A stretch of DNA of 64,000 nt from Micromonospora chalcea (GTDB lineage Bacteria; Actinomycetota; Actinomycetes; Mycobacteriales; Micromonosporaceae): positions 1 through 64,000 of the forward strand of contig NZ_MAGP01000117.1 of assembly GCF_002926165.1 (NCBI RefSeq), read 5' to 3'. This document shows positions 1-9,279 of this stretch, piece after piece. Under the pieces are notes generated by a model. It did no database searches. It was not told where the DNA came from and saw only the letters and a program-made list of their open reading frames with translations. A program made the position numbers and the translations under genes. Each line of letters opens with the position of its first letter. The first letter of the stretch is position 1.

Positions 1-3000
1 GTCGGTCTGGTGGGCCGGCCGAGGCGGAGCCGCGATCCGGGGGGTCGGCGGGCGATGCCGCGCACCCACAGACCGCCACGCCGCACGACAGCGCTTCGCC
101 GCAGACCGGGACCGGGGCGTCGTCACCGTCGGCCGCTTCGGCGGGGACCGGGGCCGGGGCGGGCACGAACGTCTCGCGCCGGGTCGATCCGGTGCAGGCC
201 GAGGTGGTCGCGCACACCGACGGGCCGATGCTCGTCGTGGGTGGTCCCGGCACCGGCAAGACGTCCACGCTCGTCGAGGCGGTCGCCGCCCGGGTGGCCG
301 AGGGCGTCGACCCGGAGCGGATCCTGGTGCTCACCTTCGGCCGGCGGGGCGCCACCGAGCTGCGCCACCGGATCGAGGCGCGTATCGCCGGGGACGGACA
401 CCGCGTGGTCCGCGAGCCGCTGGTGCGCACGTTCCCGGCGTACGCCTTCGGGCTGCTGCGTCGTGCCGCTGCCGAACGCGGCGAGCCCTCGCCCCGGCTG
501 CTCACCGGCCCGGAGCAGGATCTGATCATCCGCGAGCTGCTCGACGTGGTGGGGGAGGAGCCCGGCGACGACCCGGTCGGCTGGCCGGAGGATCTGCGCC
601 CCGCGCTGCGTACCCGGGCGTTCGCCCAGCAGCTGCGCGACCTGCTGATGCGGGCCGCGGAGCGCGGCGTCGGGCCGGTGGAGCTGGCCCGGCTGGGCGA
701 GAAGCTGGGCCGCGCCGACTGGCCGGCCGCCGCGCGTTTCCTGCGGGAGTACGTCGCCGTGCTCGCCCTGCGCGACGTGAGCAACAGGGGCTCGGTCGCG
801 TACGACCCGGCGGAGCTGGTGCGGGCCGCCACCGGCATGCTGCTCGACGATCCCGAGCTGCTCGCCGCCGAGCGCCGCCGCCTGGCCCACGTGTACGTGG
901 ACGAGTTGGCCGACACCGACCCGGCGCAGCTCGACCTGCTCGCCGTGGTGGCCGGAGGCGGGCGGTCCCTGGTGGCGTTCGCCGACCCGGACTCGTCCAC
1001 GTACGCCTTCCGGGGCGCCGACCCGGCCGGCGTCGCCACGTTCCCGCACCGCTTCCGCACCGCCTCCGGCGCGCCGGCGGCCCAGGTCACGCTCACCACC
1101 TCGTACCGGGCCGGGCCGGAACTGCTCGCGGCCACCGCCCGGCTGGCCCGGCGGCTGCGCGGCCCGGCGGCGCACCGGCGGCTGCGCCCGCTGCCCGATG
1201 CGCCGGCCGGAACGGTGGAGGTACGGACGTTCCGCTCCGCCACCAGCGAGTCGGCCTGGCTGGCGCACGCGTTGCGCGAGGCGCACCTGCTCGACGGCGT
1301 GCCGTGGTCCCGGATGGCGGTGCTGGTCCGCTCCACCGGCCGGCAACTGCCGTCGCTGCGGCGCGCGCTGCACACGGCCGGGGTGCCGACCGTCGTGCAC
1401 GGCGAGGACCTTCCGCTGCACCTCCAGCCGGCGGTCGCCCCGCTGCTGCTCCTGCTGCGCTGTGCGCTCGAACCGGACCGGCTGGACGAGGAGGCCGCTG
1501 TCGCGCTGCTGCACTCGCCGCTCGGCGGGGCCGACCCGCTGGCCGAGCGGCGGCTGCGTCAAGGGCTGCGGGCGCTGGCGCTGGCCGGCGGCGACCGCCG
1601 TCCCTCCGGCGACCTGCTGGTGGAGGCGCTGCGCGACCCGGCCGAGCTGTCCACCATCGAGCGCCGCTGGGCGGCCCCCGCGCAGGCCGTGGCGCACCTG
1701 CTGGAGACCGCCCGGCAGGCCGCCGCCACCCCGGGCGCGACGGTCGAGGACGTGCTCTGGGCGGTGTGGCGGGAGAGCGGGCTGGCCGAACGCTGGGCCG
1801 GGGCGATCACCAGGGGGCGGGCGGCCACCGGCGAGCACGAGACCGCCCAGCGGTGGCGGGCCGAGGCCGCCGACCGGGACCTGGACGCCGTACTCGTGCT
1901 GTTCGACGCGGCGGCCCGGTTCACCGACCGGCTGCCCGGCGCGCGTACCGAGGTGTTCCTCGACCACGTTCTCGGGCAGGAACTGCCCGCCGACACGCTC
2001 GCCGCCGCCGCCGACCGGGGCGACGCGGTACGCCTGCTCACCGCGCACGCCGGGAAGGGCCTGGAATGGGACCTGGTCGCGGTGGCCGGGGTGCAGGAGG
2101 GCGTCTGGCCGGACCTGCGCCTGCGCGGCAGCCTGCTCGGCTCGGAGCGCCTGGTCGACGTGCTGGCCGGTCGCGCCGACGGGGCCGGCCTGCGGGCCAG
2201 CCTGGTCGGGCAGACGTCGGCGTTGCTGGACGAGGAGCGGCGACTGTTCCACGTGGCGATCAGCCGGGCCCGGCGGCGGCTGCTGGTCACCGCTGTGGCG
2301 TCCGCCGCCGTCGGCGGGGACGACCACGAGGAGCAGCCGAGCCGCTTCCTGCACGAAATCGCAGCCGCCGACCCACCCGCCACCGGCGCAGGCGGCACCG
2401 CCCCGACCGGCCCGGACCCGACCGGCCCCGGCCCGGCCGGGAACGGACCGACCGGCCAGGTCACGCGCGGGCAAACCGCTGACGGGCCGGTGCCGCACGG
2501 GGACGAGCATCCGCAGGACGGGCCGCCCGCCGTACTCCCGGTCACGCTGCCGCCACGCGGTCTCACCCTGTCCGCGCTGGTGGCGGAGCTGCGTACCGCT
2601 GTCACCGACCCGGCGGCGCCGATCACCCGGCGGCACGCGGCGGCGGGTGAGCTGGCGCGGCTGGCCGCCGCCGGGGTGCCCGGCGCGCACCCGGACGACT
2701 GGTGGGGGCTGCGCGGCCTCTCCGACGACCGGCCGCTGGTCGACGAGGGCGAGCCGGTGCGGGTCACCCCGTCGGCGATGGAGAGCGCGTTGCGGTGCAG
2801 CCTGCGCTGGCTGCTGGAACGGCACGGCGGCAGCGGGCCGGCCAGCGCCGCGCAGGGCGTCGGCAACCTGGTGCACGCCGCCGCGATGCTGGCCGAGGAC
2901 GCCAGCGTCGACCGGGAGGCGTTGCTGGAGTACGTGGCCGCGCGGTTCGACGCGATCGAGCTGGCCGCCCGGTGGATGGCCGGCCCGGAGCGGCAGCGCG

Positions 3001-3539
3001 CCGAGGCGATGGTGGACAAGCTGCTGCGCTGGCTGGCCGGAAACCCGCGCCGGCTGCTGGCGATCGAGCACGAGTTCGCGGTCCGCCTCGACGACCCGTC
3101 CCGCCCGATCGAGCTGACCGGCCGGGTCGACCGGCTGGAGGTCGACGCCGAGGGGCGGCTCGTGGTGATCGACCTGAAGACCGGCAAGTCGACGGCGGTC
3201 ACCGAGCGGGAGGTGGCCGAGCATCCGCAGCTCGGCGCTTACCAGGCGGCGGTGGAGGCGGGCGGGTTCGCCGAGTTCGGCGAGGAACCGGGCGGGGCCG
3301 CGCTGGTGCAGCTCGGCACCGGCGCGCGGGACGCCAAGGAGCAGACCCAGGCCGCGGCCGGGGAGGGGCCGGAGGCCGGGTGGGCCACCGCGCTGGTGCG
3401 CCGTACCGCCGACACGATGGCCGCCTCGACGTTCGCCGCGGTGGCCAACTCCAAGTGCCGGGTCTGCCCGGTACGCACCAGCTGCCCGGTCTCCGGCCAG
3501 GGCCGCCAGGTGGTCGAGCCGCCCCCGGAGAACTCATGA
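1..3539 (+). CDS. adnA: AdnA-like helicase-nuclease subunit (5' partial)
   Basis: SF1 (UvrD-like) helicase fused to a C-terminal PD-(D/E)XK nuclease; in mycobacteria AdnA pairs with AdnB to resect double-strand breaks. The first in-window GTG (192) lies next to the Q-motif, and the frame is open to the left edge through Ala/Gly/Thr-rich codons with no start, so the true start lies outside. From codon 192: Walker A GGPGTGKT (about 17-24), motif V TAHAGKGLEWD, motif VI SRARRRL, nuclease core VIDLKTGKS (about 990). A cysteine set (CRVCPVRTSCPV near the end, plus one in ALRCSLRW) suggests an Fe-S-stabilised nuclease as in AddB. Motif II reads DELAD and motif III ADPDSSTYAF, both degenerate compared with AdnB. 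It overlaps the next gene by ATGA. Confidence 0.92.
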   Translation, partial: RSGGPAEAEPRSGGSAGDAAHPQTATPHDSASPQTGTGASSPSAASAGTGAGAGTNVSRRVDPVQAEVVAHTDGPMLVVGGPGTGKTSTLVEAVAARVAEGVDPERILVLTFGRRGATELRHRIEARIAGDGHRVVREPLVRTFPAYAFGLLRRAAAERGEPSPRLLTGPEQDLIIRELLDVVGEEPGDDPVGWPEDLRPALRTRAFAQQLRDLLMRAAERGVGPVELARLGEKLGRADWPAAARFLREYVAVLALRDVSNRGSVAYDPAELVRAATGMLLDDPELLAAERRRLAHVYVDELADTDPAQLDLLAVVAGGGRSLVAFADPDSSTYAFRGADPAGVATFPHRFRTASGAPAAQVTLTTSYRAGPELLAATARLARRLRGPAAHRRLRPLPDAPAGTVEVRTFRSATSESAWLAHALREAHLLDGVPWSRMAVLVRSTGRQLPSLRRALHTAGVPTVVHGEDLPLHLQPAVAPLLLLLRCALEPDRLDEEAAVALLHSPLGGADPLAERRLRQGLRALALAGGDRRPSGDLLVEALRDPAELSTIERRWAAPAQAVAHLLETARQAAATPGATVEDVLWAVWRESGLAERWAGAITRGRAATGEHETAQRWRAEAADRDLDAVLVLFDAAARFTDRLPGARTEVFLDHVLGQELPADTLAAAADRGDAVRLLTAHAGKGLEWDLVAVAGVQEGVWPDLRLRGSLLGSERLVDVLAGRADGAGLRASLVGQTSALLDEERRLFHVAISRARRRLLVTAVASAAVGGDDHEEQPSRFLHEIAAADPPATGAGGTAPTGPDPTGPGPAGNGPTGQVTRGQTADGPVPHGDEHPQDGPPAVLPVTLPPRGLTLSALVAELRTAVTDPAAPITRRHAAAGELARLAAAGVPGAHPDDWWGLRGLSDDRPLVDEGEPVRVTPSAMESALRCSLRWLLERHGGSGPASAAQGVGNLVHAAAMLAEDASVDREALLEYVAARFDAIELAARWMAGPERQRAEAMVDKLLRWLAGNPRRLLAIEHEFAVRLDDPSRPIELTGRVDRLEVDAEGRLVVIDLKTGKSTAVTEREVAEHPQLGAYQAAVEAGGFAEFGEEPGGAALVQLGTGARDAKEQTQAAAGEGPEAGWATALVRRTADTMAASTFAAVANSKCRVCPVRTSCPVSGQGRQVVEPPPENS

Positions 3540-6500
3540 GCGTTCAGCCGGCGCTGTTCGGCGCCTCCGCCACGCCCGCGCCGCGCGCGGCCGACGCCGG
3601 GCCCCGCTACACGCCCGTCGAGCTGGCCCGGCTGCTGCGGCTGCCCGCGCCCACCCGGGAACAGGCCGCGATCATCGCCGCGCCGGTGGAACCGCTGCTG
3701 GTGGTCGCGGGCGCCGGCTCCGGCAAGACCGAGACGATGGCCGCGCGGGTGGTGTGGCTGGTCGCCAACTCCTACGTACGCCCCGAGCACATCCTCGGCC
3801 TCACCTTCACCCGCAAGGCGGCCGGCGAGCTGGCCCACCGGGTCCGGACCCGGCTCGACCAGCTCATCCGGCGGCTCGGCCGGCAGGGGCGGGACCCGCA
3901 CGACGACCCGCTGGCGGGCGAGCCGACCGTGTCCACGTACCACTCGTACGCCGGGCGGATCGTCACCGAGCACGGGCTGCGCGCCGGGTACGAGCCGACC
4001 ACCCGGCTGCTCACCGAGGCGTCCCGCTGGCAGCTCGTCGACATGCTGGTGCGCAACTACGACGGGGACATGTCCGAGGTGGACCGGATGCCGTCCACCA
4101 TCACCGACGCGGTCCTGGCGCTCGCCGGTGAGCTGGACGAGCACCTGGTCGACCCGGACGAGCTGGCCGGCTGGACCGGCCGGTTCTTCGCCGAGGTGCA
4201 GTCGCGTCCCGGCCGGGTCTACGCCGACGTGCGCAAGGCGCTCCAGCTCCAGCGGACCCGGCTGAAGCTGCTGCCGCTGGTGCGCGCGTACGCCCGGCGC
4301 AAGGACGACTTCGAGGCGATGGACTTCGCCGACCAGCTCGCCCGCGCGGCCCGGGTGGCCCGCGACCACCCCGGCGTCGGCGTGATCGAGCGGGACCGGT
4401 TCCGGGTGGTGCTGCTCGACGAGTACCAGGACACCAGCCACGCCCAGGTGGTGCTGCTCAACGCGCTGTTCGGCGGCGGCCACCCGGTCACCGCCGTGGG
4501 CGACCCGTGCCAGTCCATCTACGGCTGGCGCGGGGCCAGCGCCGGCACGCTGGACCGGTTCCCGGCCGAGTTCGCCCGCACCGACGGCAGCCCCGCCGAC
4601 GTGCTCAGCCTGACCACGAGCTGGCGCAACCGGCCGGAGATCCTCGGTGTCGCCAACACGCTGTCGGTGCCGCTGCGGGCGGCCGGCGCGCGGGTGCCGG
4701 AACTGCACGCCGCGCTCAGCGTCCGCGACCCGATCCCGCACCGTACCCCGGGCGGGCAGGCCGCCGGCACCGTGCACTGCGCGCTGCTGGAGACGTACGC
4801 CGACGAGGCCGACTGGATCGCGGACAGCGTGCTGGCGGCCTGGCGGGGCGCGGCCGGGATGCCCGGCGCGCTGCCCGAGCACATCCCGGCCGACCGCCGC
4901 CCGACCACCGCGGTGCTGGTGCGGCTGCGCAGCCAGATCCCGGCGATCGAGGCGGCGTTGCGCGCCCGTGGGCTTCCTGTCGACGTGGTCGGCCTGGGCG
5001 GGCTGCTGGACACCCCGGAGGTACGGGACGTGGTGTGCACGCTGCGCGTGCTCGCCGATCCGACCGACGGGGCGGCGTTGCTGCGGCTGCTCACCGGCGC
5101 GCGCTGGCGGATCGGCCCGCGTGACCTGGTCGCCCTGCACCGCCGCGCTCGCGCGATCGCCCGCAGCCGGCGGGAGCTGACCGGCGACGAGGGCCCGGAG
5201 ATCACCGTGGACGTGCTGGACGAGGCGACGCTCGTGGAGGCGCTGGCGGACCTGGGGCCGGCGCAGGCGTACTCGGCCGAGGGCTACGCGCGGCTGCGCT
5301 CGTACGGGATGGAACTGGCGCTGCTGCGCTACCGCCTGGACCAGTCGCTGCCGGAACTGATCGCGGACATCGAGCGGACCATCGGCCTCGACGTCGAGGT
5401 GGCGGTCCGGGCCGGCCGGGACGGCGCGGGCGACGCCGGGCTGGCCCGCGCGCACCTGGACGCGCTCGGCGACGTGGCGGCCCGGTTCAGCGGCGAGACG
5501 CCCGGCGCGACGCTCGCCGGTTTCCTCGCCTACCTGGCCGCCGCCGAGGACGAGGAGCGCGGGCTGGCGCCGGGCGAGGTCGAGGTGGTGGCCGGCGCGG
5601 TGCAGGTGCTCACCTCGCACGCCGCGAAGGGCCTGGAGTGGGACGTGGTGGCGGTGGCCGGGATGACCCGGGGCGTCTGGCCGGGGCCGGTGCGCAACTC
5701 CGACCACTGGCTGGGCGGGCTGGGCGTGCTGCCGTTCCCGCTGCGCGGCGACGCGGACGGGCTGCCCGAGCTGGCCCTGCCGGAGGCGGAGGACCAGCGC
5801 GGGGTGGCCCGGGCGCTGACCGAGTTCACCGACGACTGGCGGGCGCACGACGAGCGGGAGGAGCGCCGGCTGGCGTACGTGGCGGTGACCCGCCCCCGCC
5901 GCCTGCTGCTCTGCTCCGGCTACTGGTGGGGGGAGGGGACCAAGCGGTTCCGCGGCCCGTCGGTGTTCCTGCGGGAGGTGCACGACGCCTGCCTGGCCGA
6001 CCCGGACGGCCGTGTGGTCGACGCGTGGACGCCCGAGCCGGCCGGGGACGCGGTGAACCCGACCACCGAGACGGTGCTGCGGGCCGAGTGGCCGGCCGAC
6101 CCGCTGGGCGCCCGCCGGCCCGCGCTGACCGAGGCGGCGGCGCTGGTCCGCCGGTACCTCGCCGACCCGGAGGTGGCCCGGCGCGAGGCGGCGCTGCTCG
6201 CCACCACCGGCGCGGCGGAGGACGCCGAGGTGGCCCGCTGGCGGCGTGAGGCCGAGCTGCTGCTCGCCGAGCGGGCGGAGCTGGCCCGGCAGGCCGAGGC
6301 GGTCGAGGTCGAACTGCCCGGCCATCTCTCGGTGACCCAGCTGGTGGCGTTGCGCCGCGACCCGGAGGCGCTGGCCCGTACGCTGCGCCGCCCGATGCCC
6401 ACCGAACCGACGCCGTACGCCCGGCGCGGCACCGCGTTCCACGCCTGGCTGGAGCAGCGCTTCGGCGCGGACCGGCTGCTCGACGTGGACGAGCTGCCCG

Positions 6501-6940
6501 GCGCGGCGGACGAGGACGCGGCCCCGGACGAGGCCCTGGTCGAGTTGCAGGAGCGCTTCCTGGCCAGCGAGTGGGCCGACCGGGTGCCGGTGGAGGTGGA
6601 GGTGCCGTTCGCCACTGTCGTCGCCGGGGTGGTGATCCGGGGCCGGATGGACGCCGTGTTCGCCCGCCCGGGCGGGCGCTACGACGTGGTCGACTGGAAG
6701 ACCGGGCGGCAGCCCACCGGCCGGGAGGCCGACGCGGCGGCGGTGCAGTTGGCGGTCTACCGGCTGGCCTGGGCGGAACTGGCCGGGGTGCCGGTGCAGC
6801 GGGTCGGCGCGGCGTTCCACTACGTCCGGGACTCGGTGACCGTCCGCCCGGCCGACCTGCTCGACGCGGACGGGCTGGCCGATCTGGTGGCCGCCGTGCC
6901 GGAAATCCCGGGGGATCTACCGCAGCGCACGAGTCCGTGA
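3536..6940 (+). CDS. adnB: AdnB-like helicase-nuclease subunit
   Basis: Partner subunit of the AdnAB resection motor, 1134 aa. The ATG at 3536 overlaps the adnA stop (ATGA), so the two are translationally coupled; longer in-frame readings upstream lie inside adnA. Motifs are intact: Walker A GAGSGKT (59-65), DEYQDT (about 295), GDPCQSIYGWRGA, TSHAAKGLEWD and VAVTRPRR. The C-terminal nuclease shows GRMDAVF followed by VVDWKTGRQ (about 1053). Unlike AdnA no terminal cysteine cluster is seen. With all motor motifs intact it is inferred to be the main ATPase of the complex, as in mycobacteria. A hairpin with a T-rich tail follows at 6984-7019. Confidence 0.95.
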   Translation: MSVQPALFGASATPAPRAADAGPRYTPVELARLLRLPAPTREQAAIIAAPVEPLLVVAGAGSGKTETMAARVVWLVANSYVRPEHILGLTFTRKAAGELAHRVRTRLDQLIRRLGRQGRDPHDDPLAGEPTVSTYHSYAGRIVTEHGLRAGYEPTTRLLTEASRWQLVDMLVRNYDGDMSEVDRMPSTITDAVLALAGELDEHLVDPDELAGWTGRFFAEVQSRPGRVYADVRKALQLQRTRLKLLPLVRAYARRKDDFEAMDFADQLARAARVARDHPGVGVIERDRFRVVLLDEYQDTSHAQVVLLNALFGGGHPVTAVGDPCQSIYGWRGASAGTLDRFPAEFARTDGSPADVLSLTTSWRNRPEILGVANTLSVPLRAAGARVPELHAALSVRDPIPHRTPGGQAAGTVHCALLETYADEADWIADSVLAAWRGAAGMPGALPEHIPADRRPTTAVLVRLRSQIPAIEAALRARGLPVDVVGLGGLLDTPEVRDVVCTLRVLADPTDGAALLRLLTGARWRIGPRDLVALHRRARAIARSRRELTGDEGPEITVDVLDEATLVEALADLGPAQAYSAEGYARLRSYGMELALLRYRLDQSLPELIADIERTIGLDVEVAVRAGRDGAGDAGLARAHLDALGDVAARFSGETPGATLAGFLAYLAAAEDEERGLAPGEVEVVAGAVQVLTSHAAKGLEWDVVAVAGMTRGVWPGPVRNSDHWLGGLGVLPFPLRGDADGLPELALPEAEDQRGVARALTEFTDDWRAHDEREERRLAYVAVTRPRRLLLCSGYWWGEGTKRFRGPSVFLREVHDACLADPDGRVVDAWTPEPAGDAVNPTTETVLRAEWPADPLGARRPALTEAAALVRRYLADPEVARREAALLATTGAAEDAEVARWRREAELLLAERAELARQAEAVEVELPGHLSVTQLVALRRDPEALARTLRRPMPTEPTPYARRGTAFHAWLEQRFGADRLLDVDELPGAADEDAAPDEALVELQERFLASEWADRVPVEVEVPFATVVAGVVIRGRMDAVFARPGGRYDVVDWKTGRQPTGREADAAAVQLAVYRLAWAELAGVPVQRVGAAFHYVRDSVTVRPADLLDADGLADLVAAVPEIPGDLPQRTSP

Positions 6941-6983
6941 TACGTTGTCCGGGTTGCAGTTTTGGTTTCCAGAGACTCTGTGT

Positions 6984-7019
6984 GCGCCTGGCGGATTGTG
7001 GCCCCAGGCGCTCTTTGTT
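6984..7019 (+). terminator. Hairpin with T-rich tail between adnB and cspA
   Basis: An 8-bp stem GCGCCTGG (6984-6991) / CCAGGCGC (7004-7011) with a 12-nt loop is followed by TCTTTGTTG. It lies 44 bp after the adnB stop and 134 bp before the cspA ATG. It could terminate adnAB or act as an attenuator in a long cspA leader; the sequence alone does not decide. Confidence 0.5.
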
Positions 7020-7095
7020 GTGTCCGGAGTTCTCCGGGCGGGGCGACCAGCAGCGACAGGCACGCCGCGTATTCCACGCGCGGGGTGCTCCTCTC

Positions 7096-7118
7096 CGGCC
7101 CGCAACACGTGCGGGCCG
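7096..7118 (+). promoter_or_regulatory. cspA leader hairpin just upstream of the RBS
   Basis: The arms CGGCCCGCA (7096-7104) and TGCGGGCCG (7110-7118) form a perfect 9-bp stem with a 5-nt loop, 11 nt before the AAGGAG Shine-Dalgarno at 7130. Cold-shock genes usually have long structured 5' leaders, so a role in folding or translation control is plausible but inferred. Confidence 0.4.
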
Positions 7119-7144
7119 ACCGTTCCGTCAAGGAGACGAAACAC

Positions 7145-7348
7145 ATGGCAATTGGCACCGTCAAGTGGTTCAACGCTGACAAGGGCTTCGGCTTCATCAC
7201 CCCGGACGACGGCGGCGCCGACGTCTTCGCCCACTTCTCGGCGATCCAGACCTCCGGCTACCGGAGCCTGGACGAGAACCAGCGGGTCGAGTTCGAGGTG
7301 ACCCAGGGCCAGAAGGGCCCGCAGGCGGAGAACATCCGCCCGCTCTGA
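7145..7348 (+). CDS. cspA: Cold-shock protein
   Basis: A 67-aa single cold-shock (OB-fold) domain that binds single-stranded RNA/DNA. The RNP1 motif KGFGFI is near residue 16 and RNP2-like VFAHFSAI near 29; the length is full for a CspA protein. The ATG at 7145 follows AAGGAG at 7130-7135; longer in-frame readings have no such RBS. The gene is monocistronic, with about 200 bp of leader before it and a strong double hairpin after it. Together with the DEAD-box gene that follows it suggests an RNA-folding module, an inference from adjacency only. Confidence 0.95.
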   Translation: MAIGTVKWFNADKGFGFITPDDGGADVFAHFSAIQTSGYRSLDENQRVEFEVTQGQKGPQAENIRPL

Positions 7349-7371
7349 TCTTCGGATCAACCGGCACCACC

Positions 7372-7430
7372 ACCGCGCCCTCTCGGGCGCGGTGCACGGG
7401 CCGGCCCGCCTCTGCCGGGCCGGCCCGTCC
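7372..7430 (+). terminator. Tandem hairpin terminator after cspA
   Basis: Two consecutive perfect hairpins lie 24 and 48 bp after the cspA stop: ACCGCGCCC (7372-7380) with CGGGCGCGGT (7384-7393), then ACGGGCCGGCCCG (7396-7408) with its exact complement at 7416-7428, followed by CCCTTTC. The U-tract is short, as is common in actinobacteria. Confidence 0.75.
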
Positions 7431-7526
7431 CTTTCGGTTCGTGCTTGTGACCACCGGTGACGCCGGTGACGCGCCGCAGCCCGGCGCCCTTCCTCGACAC
7501 GTGCCGCCTCGAGGAAGGCTTTCCGC

Positions 7527-8780
7527 ATGACCACGACCCTGCCCACGTTCGCCGCTACCGGCCTGGCGCCGGCGCTCGTCTCCGAGCTGACCGCGCAGGG
7601 CATCTCCGCGCCGTTCCCGATCCAGGCGGCCACGCTGCCGGACTCGCTGGCCGGCCGCGACGTGCTCGGCCGGGGCCGCACCGGCTCCGGCAAGACGCTC
7701 GCGTTCGGGCTGCCGCTGCTGCACCGTACGGCCGGCCGCCGGGCCCGCCCGGGCCGTCCGCTCGCGCTGGTGCTCGTACCCACCCGGGAACTGGCCGCGC
7801 AGGTGACCGCCGCGCTCACCCCGTACGCTGCCACGCTCGGGCTGCGCTGCGCCACAGTGGTCGGCGGGCTCTCCCTGACCCGGCAGGCGGCCGCGCTGCG
7901 CGCCGGCGCCGAGGTGCTGGTGGCCACGCCGGGCCGGCTGCACGACCTGATCGACCGCGGGGACGCCCGGCTGGACCAGGTGACCATCACGGTGCTGGAC
8001 GAGGCCGACCAGATGGCCGACATGGGCTTCCTGCCGCAGGTGACGAAGCTGCTGGAGCAGGTCGCGCCGGGCGGGCAGCGGATGCTCTTCTCGGCCACCC
8101 TGGACCGGGGCGTGGACCGGCTGGTCCGCCGATTCCTGGCCGACCCGGTGACGCATTCCGTCGACCCGGGCACCGCCACCGTCACCGCGATGACCCACCA
8201 CGTGCTGCACCTCGAGGCGGACGACAAGCAGGCCGCGCTGGCCCACATCGCCGCCCGCGAGGGCCGCACCATCGTCTTCATCGCCACCAAGCACCGCGCC
8301 GACCGGGTGGCCCGGCAGTTGCTCGCCAAGGGCGTACGCGCCGCGGCGCTGCACGGCGGCAAGTCGCAGCCGCAGCGCACCCGCATCCTGGAGCAGTTCC
8401 GCACCGGCCAGGTCACCGCGCTGGTGGCCACCGACGTGGCGGCCCGGGGCATCCACGTCGACGGGCTGGACCTGGTGGTCAACGCCGACCCGCCCGCGGA
8501 GGCCAAGGACTACCTGCACCGGGGTGGCCGGACCGCGCGGGCCGGCGAGTCGGGCACCGTGGTCACGCTGGTGCTGCCGGAGCAGCGCCGCGACGTCGCC
8601 CGGCTGATGAGCACCGCGGGCATCAACCCCAAGACCACCCGGGTACGCCCCGGCGACAGCGAGCTGAGCCGGCTCACCGGCGCCCGGGAGCCGTCCGGTG
8701 TGCCGGTGACCATCGCCGCGCCCGCTGCCGCGCACCCCGCCCCGGCGACCCGTCCTCGCCGGCGTCCGCGCCGCCGCTGA
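7527..8780 (+). CDS. DEAD-box RNA helicase (RhlE-like)
   Basis: ATP-dependent RNA helicase of 417 aa. Visible motifs: Q-motif phenylalanine and IQ near residue 31, Walker A GRTGSGKT (50-57), PTREL, TPGR, DEAD (158-161), SAT, ATDVAARGIHV and HRGGRTARAG. The C-terminus is a short Pro/Ala then Arg-rich tail ending in RPRRRPRRR, likely an RNA-binding extension. The ATG at 7527 follows a GAGGAAGG sequence. It sits 180 bp after cspA, so a shared cold or RNA-structure role is plausible. It could serve ribosome assembly or mRNA turnover; the substrate cannot be read from the sequence. Confidence 0.93.
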   Translation: MTTTLPTFAATGLAPALVSELTAQGISAPFPIQAATLPDSLAGRDVLGRGRTGSGKTLAFGLPLLHRTAGRRARPGRPLALVLVPTRELAAQVTAALTPYAATLGLRCATVVGGLSLTRQAAALRAGAEVLVATPGRLHDLIDRGDARLDQVTITVLDEADQMADMGFLPQVTKLLEQVAPGGQRMLFSATLDRGVDRLVRRFLADPVTHSVDPGTATVTAMTHHVLHLEADDKQAALAHIAAREGRTIVFIATKHRADRVARQLLAKGVRAAALHGGKSQPQRTRILEQFRTGQVTALVATDVAARGIHVDGLDLVVNADPPAEAKDYLHRGGRTARAGESGTVVTLVLPEQRRDVARLMSTAGINPKTTRVRPGDSELSRLTGAREPSGVPVTIAAPAAAHPAPATRPRRRPRRR

Positions 8781-8943
8781 CCGCGCCTGACCGGCTCGGC
8801 TTCGAGCGGGCCGGCCGACCGTCCCTGAGTCGGGAATCAGTCGACGTTCGGTCGGCTGTCCGACTGTCCGGCCTCGCCGTGGCGGCGATGCTGTCGGGCG
8901 GGGGACCGGTCGGGGGGTCGGCCGGACGCGGAGGGAGCGGTTC

Positions 8944-9129
8944 ATGGCGGGGGAAGCCGGATCGGGCGGTGCACGGGAAGTGCTGCTGGTGCTCGCGGTG
9001 GCGGGGGCCGGCCTGGCGCTCGCCGCGGTGGCCGCGTTCGGGCCCTGGCGGCCCTCCGACGGCGGCTCGCCGGATCGCGGCGCCGCCCGCAGCTTCACGC
9101 CCGGGATGAGCGCCCCGCACGCTCAGTAG
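8944..9129 (+). CDS. Small membrane protein, unknown function
   Basis: A 61-aa protein with one predicted membrane segment (about residues 13-31, rich in Ala/Leu/Val) and a hydrophilic C-terminus rich in Gly, Ser and Pro. The ATG follows GGAGGGAG at the correct spacing. No family is recognised. It faces the Rrf2/ABC operon tail-to-tail, with the inverted repeat at 9158-9199 in between. Moderate confidence that it is a real gene, based on the RBS and the clean hydrophobic pattern. Confidence 0.55.
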   Translation: MAGEAGSGGAREVLLVLAVAGAGLALAAVAAFGPWRPSDGGSPDRGAARSFTPGMSAPHAQ

Positions 9130-9157
9130 CCGCGCCGGGCGGATGATGCCCGGAAAG

Positions 9158-9199
9158 CGATATGACTCTCAGGTATAAATATGCCCGAGAGTCATATCG
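9158..9199. repeat. Perfect 13-bp inverted repeat, AT-rich loop
   Basis: CGATATGACTCTC (9158-9170) and GAGAGTCATATCG (9187-9199) are exact complements separated by 16 bp. Each half extends to a 17-bp unit of the form TATGACTCTCRGGYATA. The element is much more AT-rich than its surroundings and lies between two convergent genes. It lacks a T-tract. It could be a regulator-binding dyad or a transcript-end hairpin. Confidence 0.75.
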
Positions 9200-9279
9200 G
9201 CCAGGAGTCATGCCCTCTGTGGCCGACAACCGGCCGGGTCCGCGACCCCGCGCGCCGTCGCCCTGTGACCGGACGCGCG

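Noticed and set aside
123..3224. Long minus-strand open frame opposite adnA
   Set aside because: Arg/Gly/Pro-rich antisense shadow produced by GC-rich third positions; no RBS and no domain, while the plus strand encodes clear helicase motifs.
3239..6820. 1193-codon minus-strand open frame opposite adnB
   Set aside because: Composition (Arg, Gly, His, Gln) and position are those of a shadow frame; adnB motifs are on the other strand.
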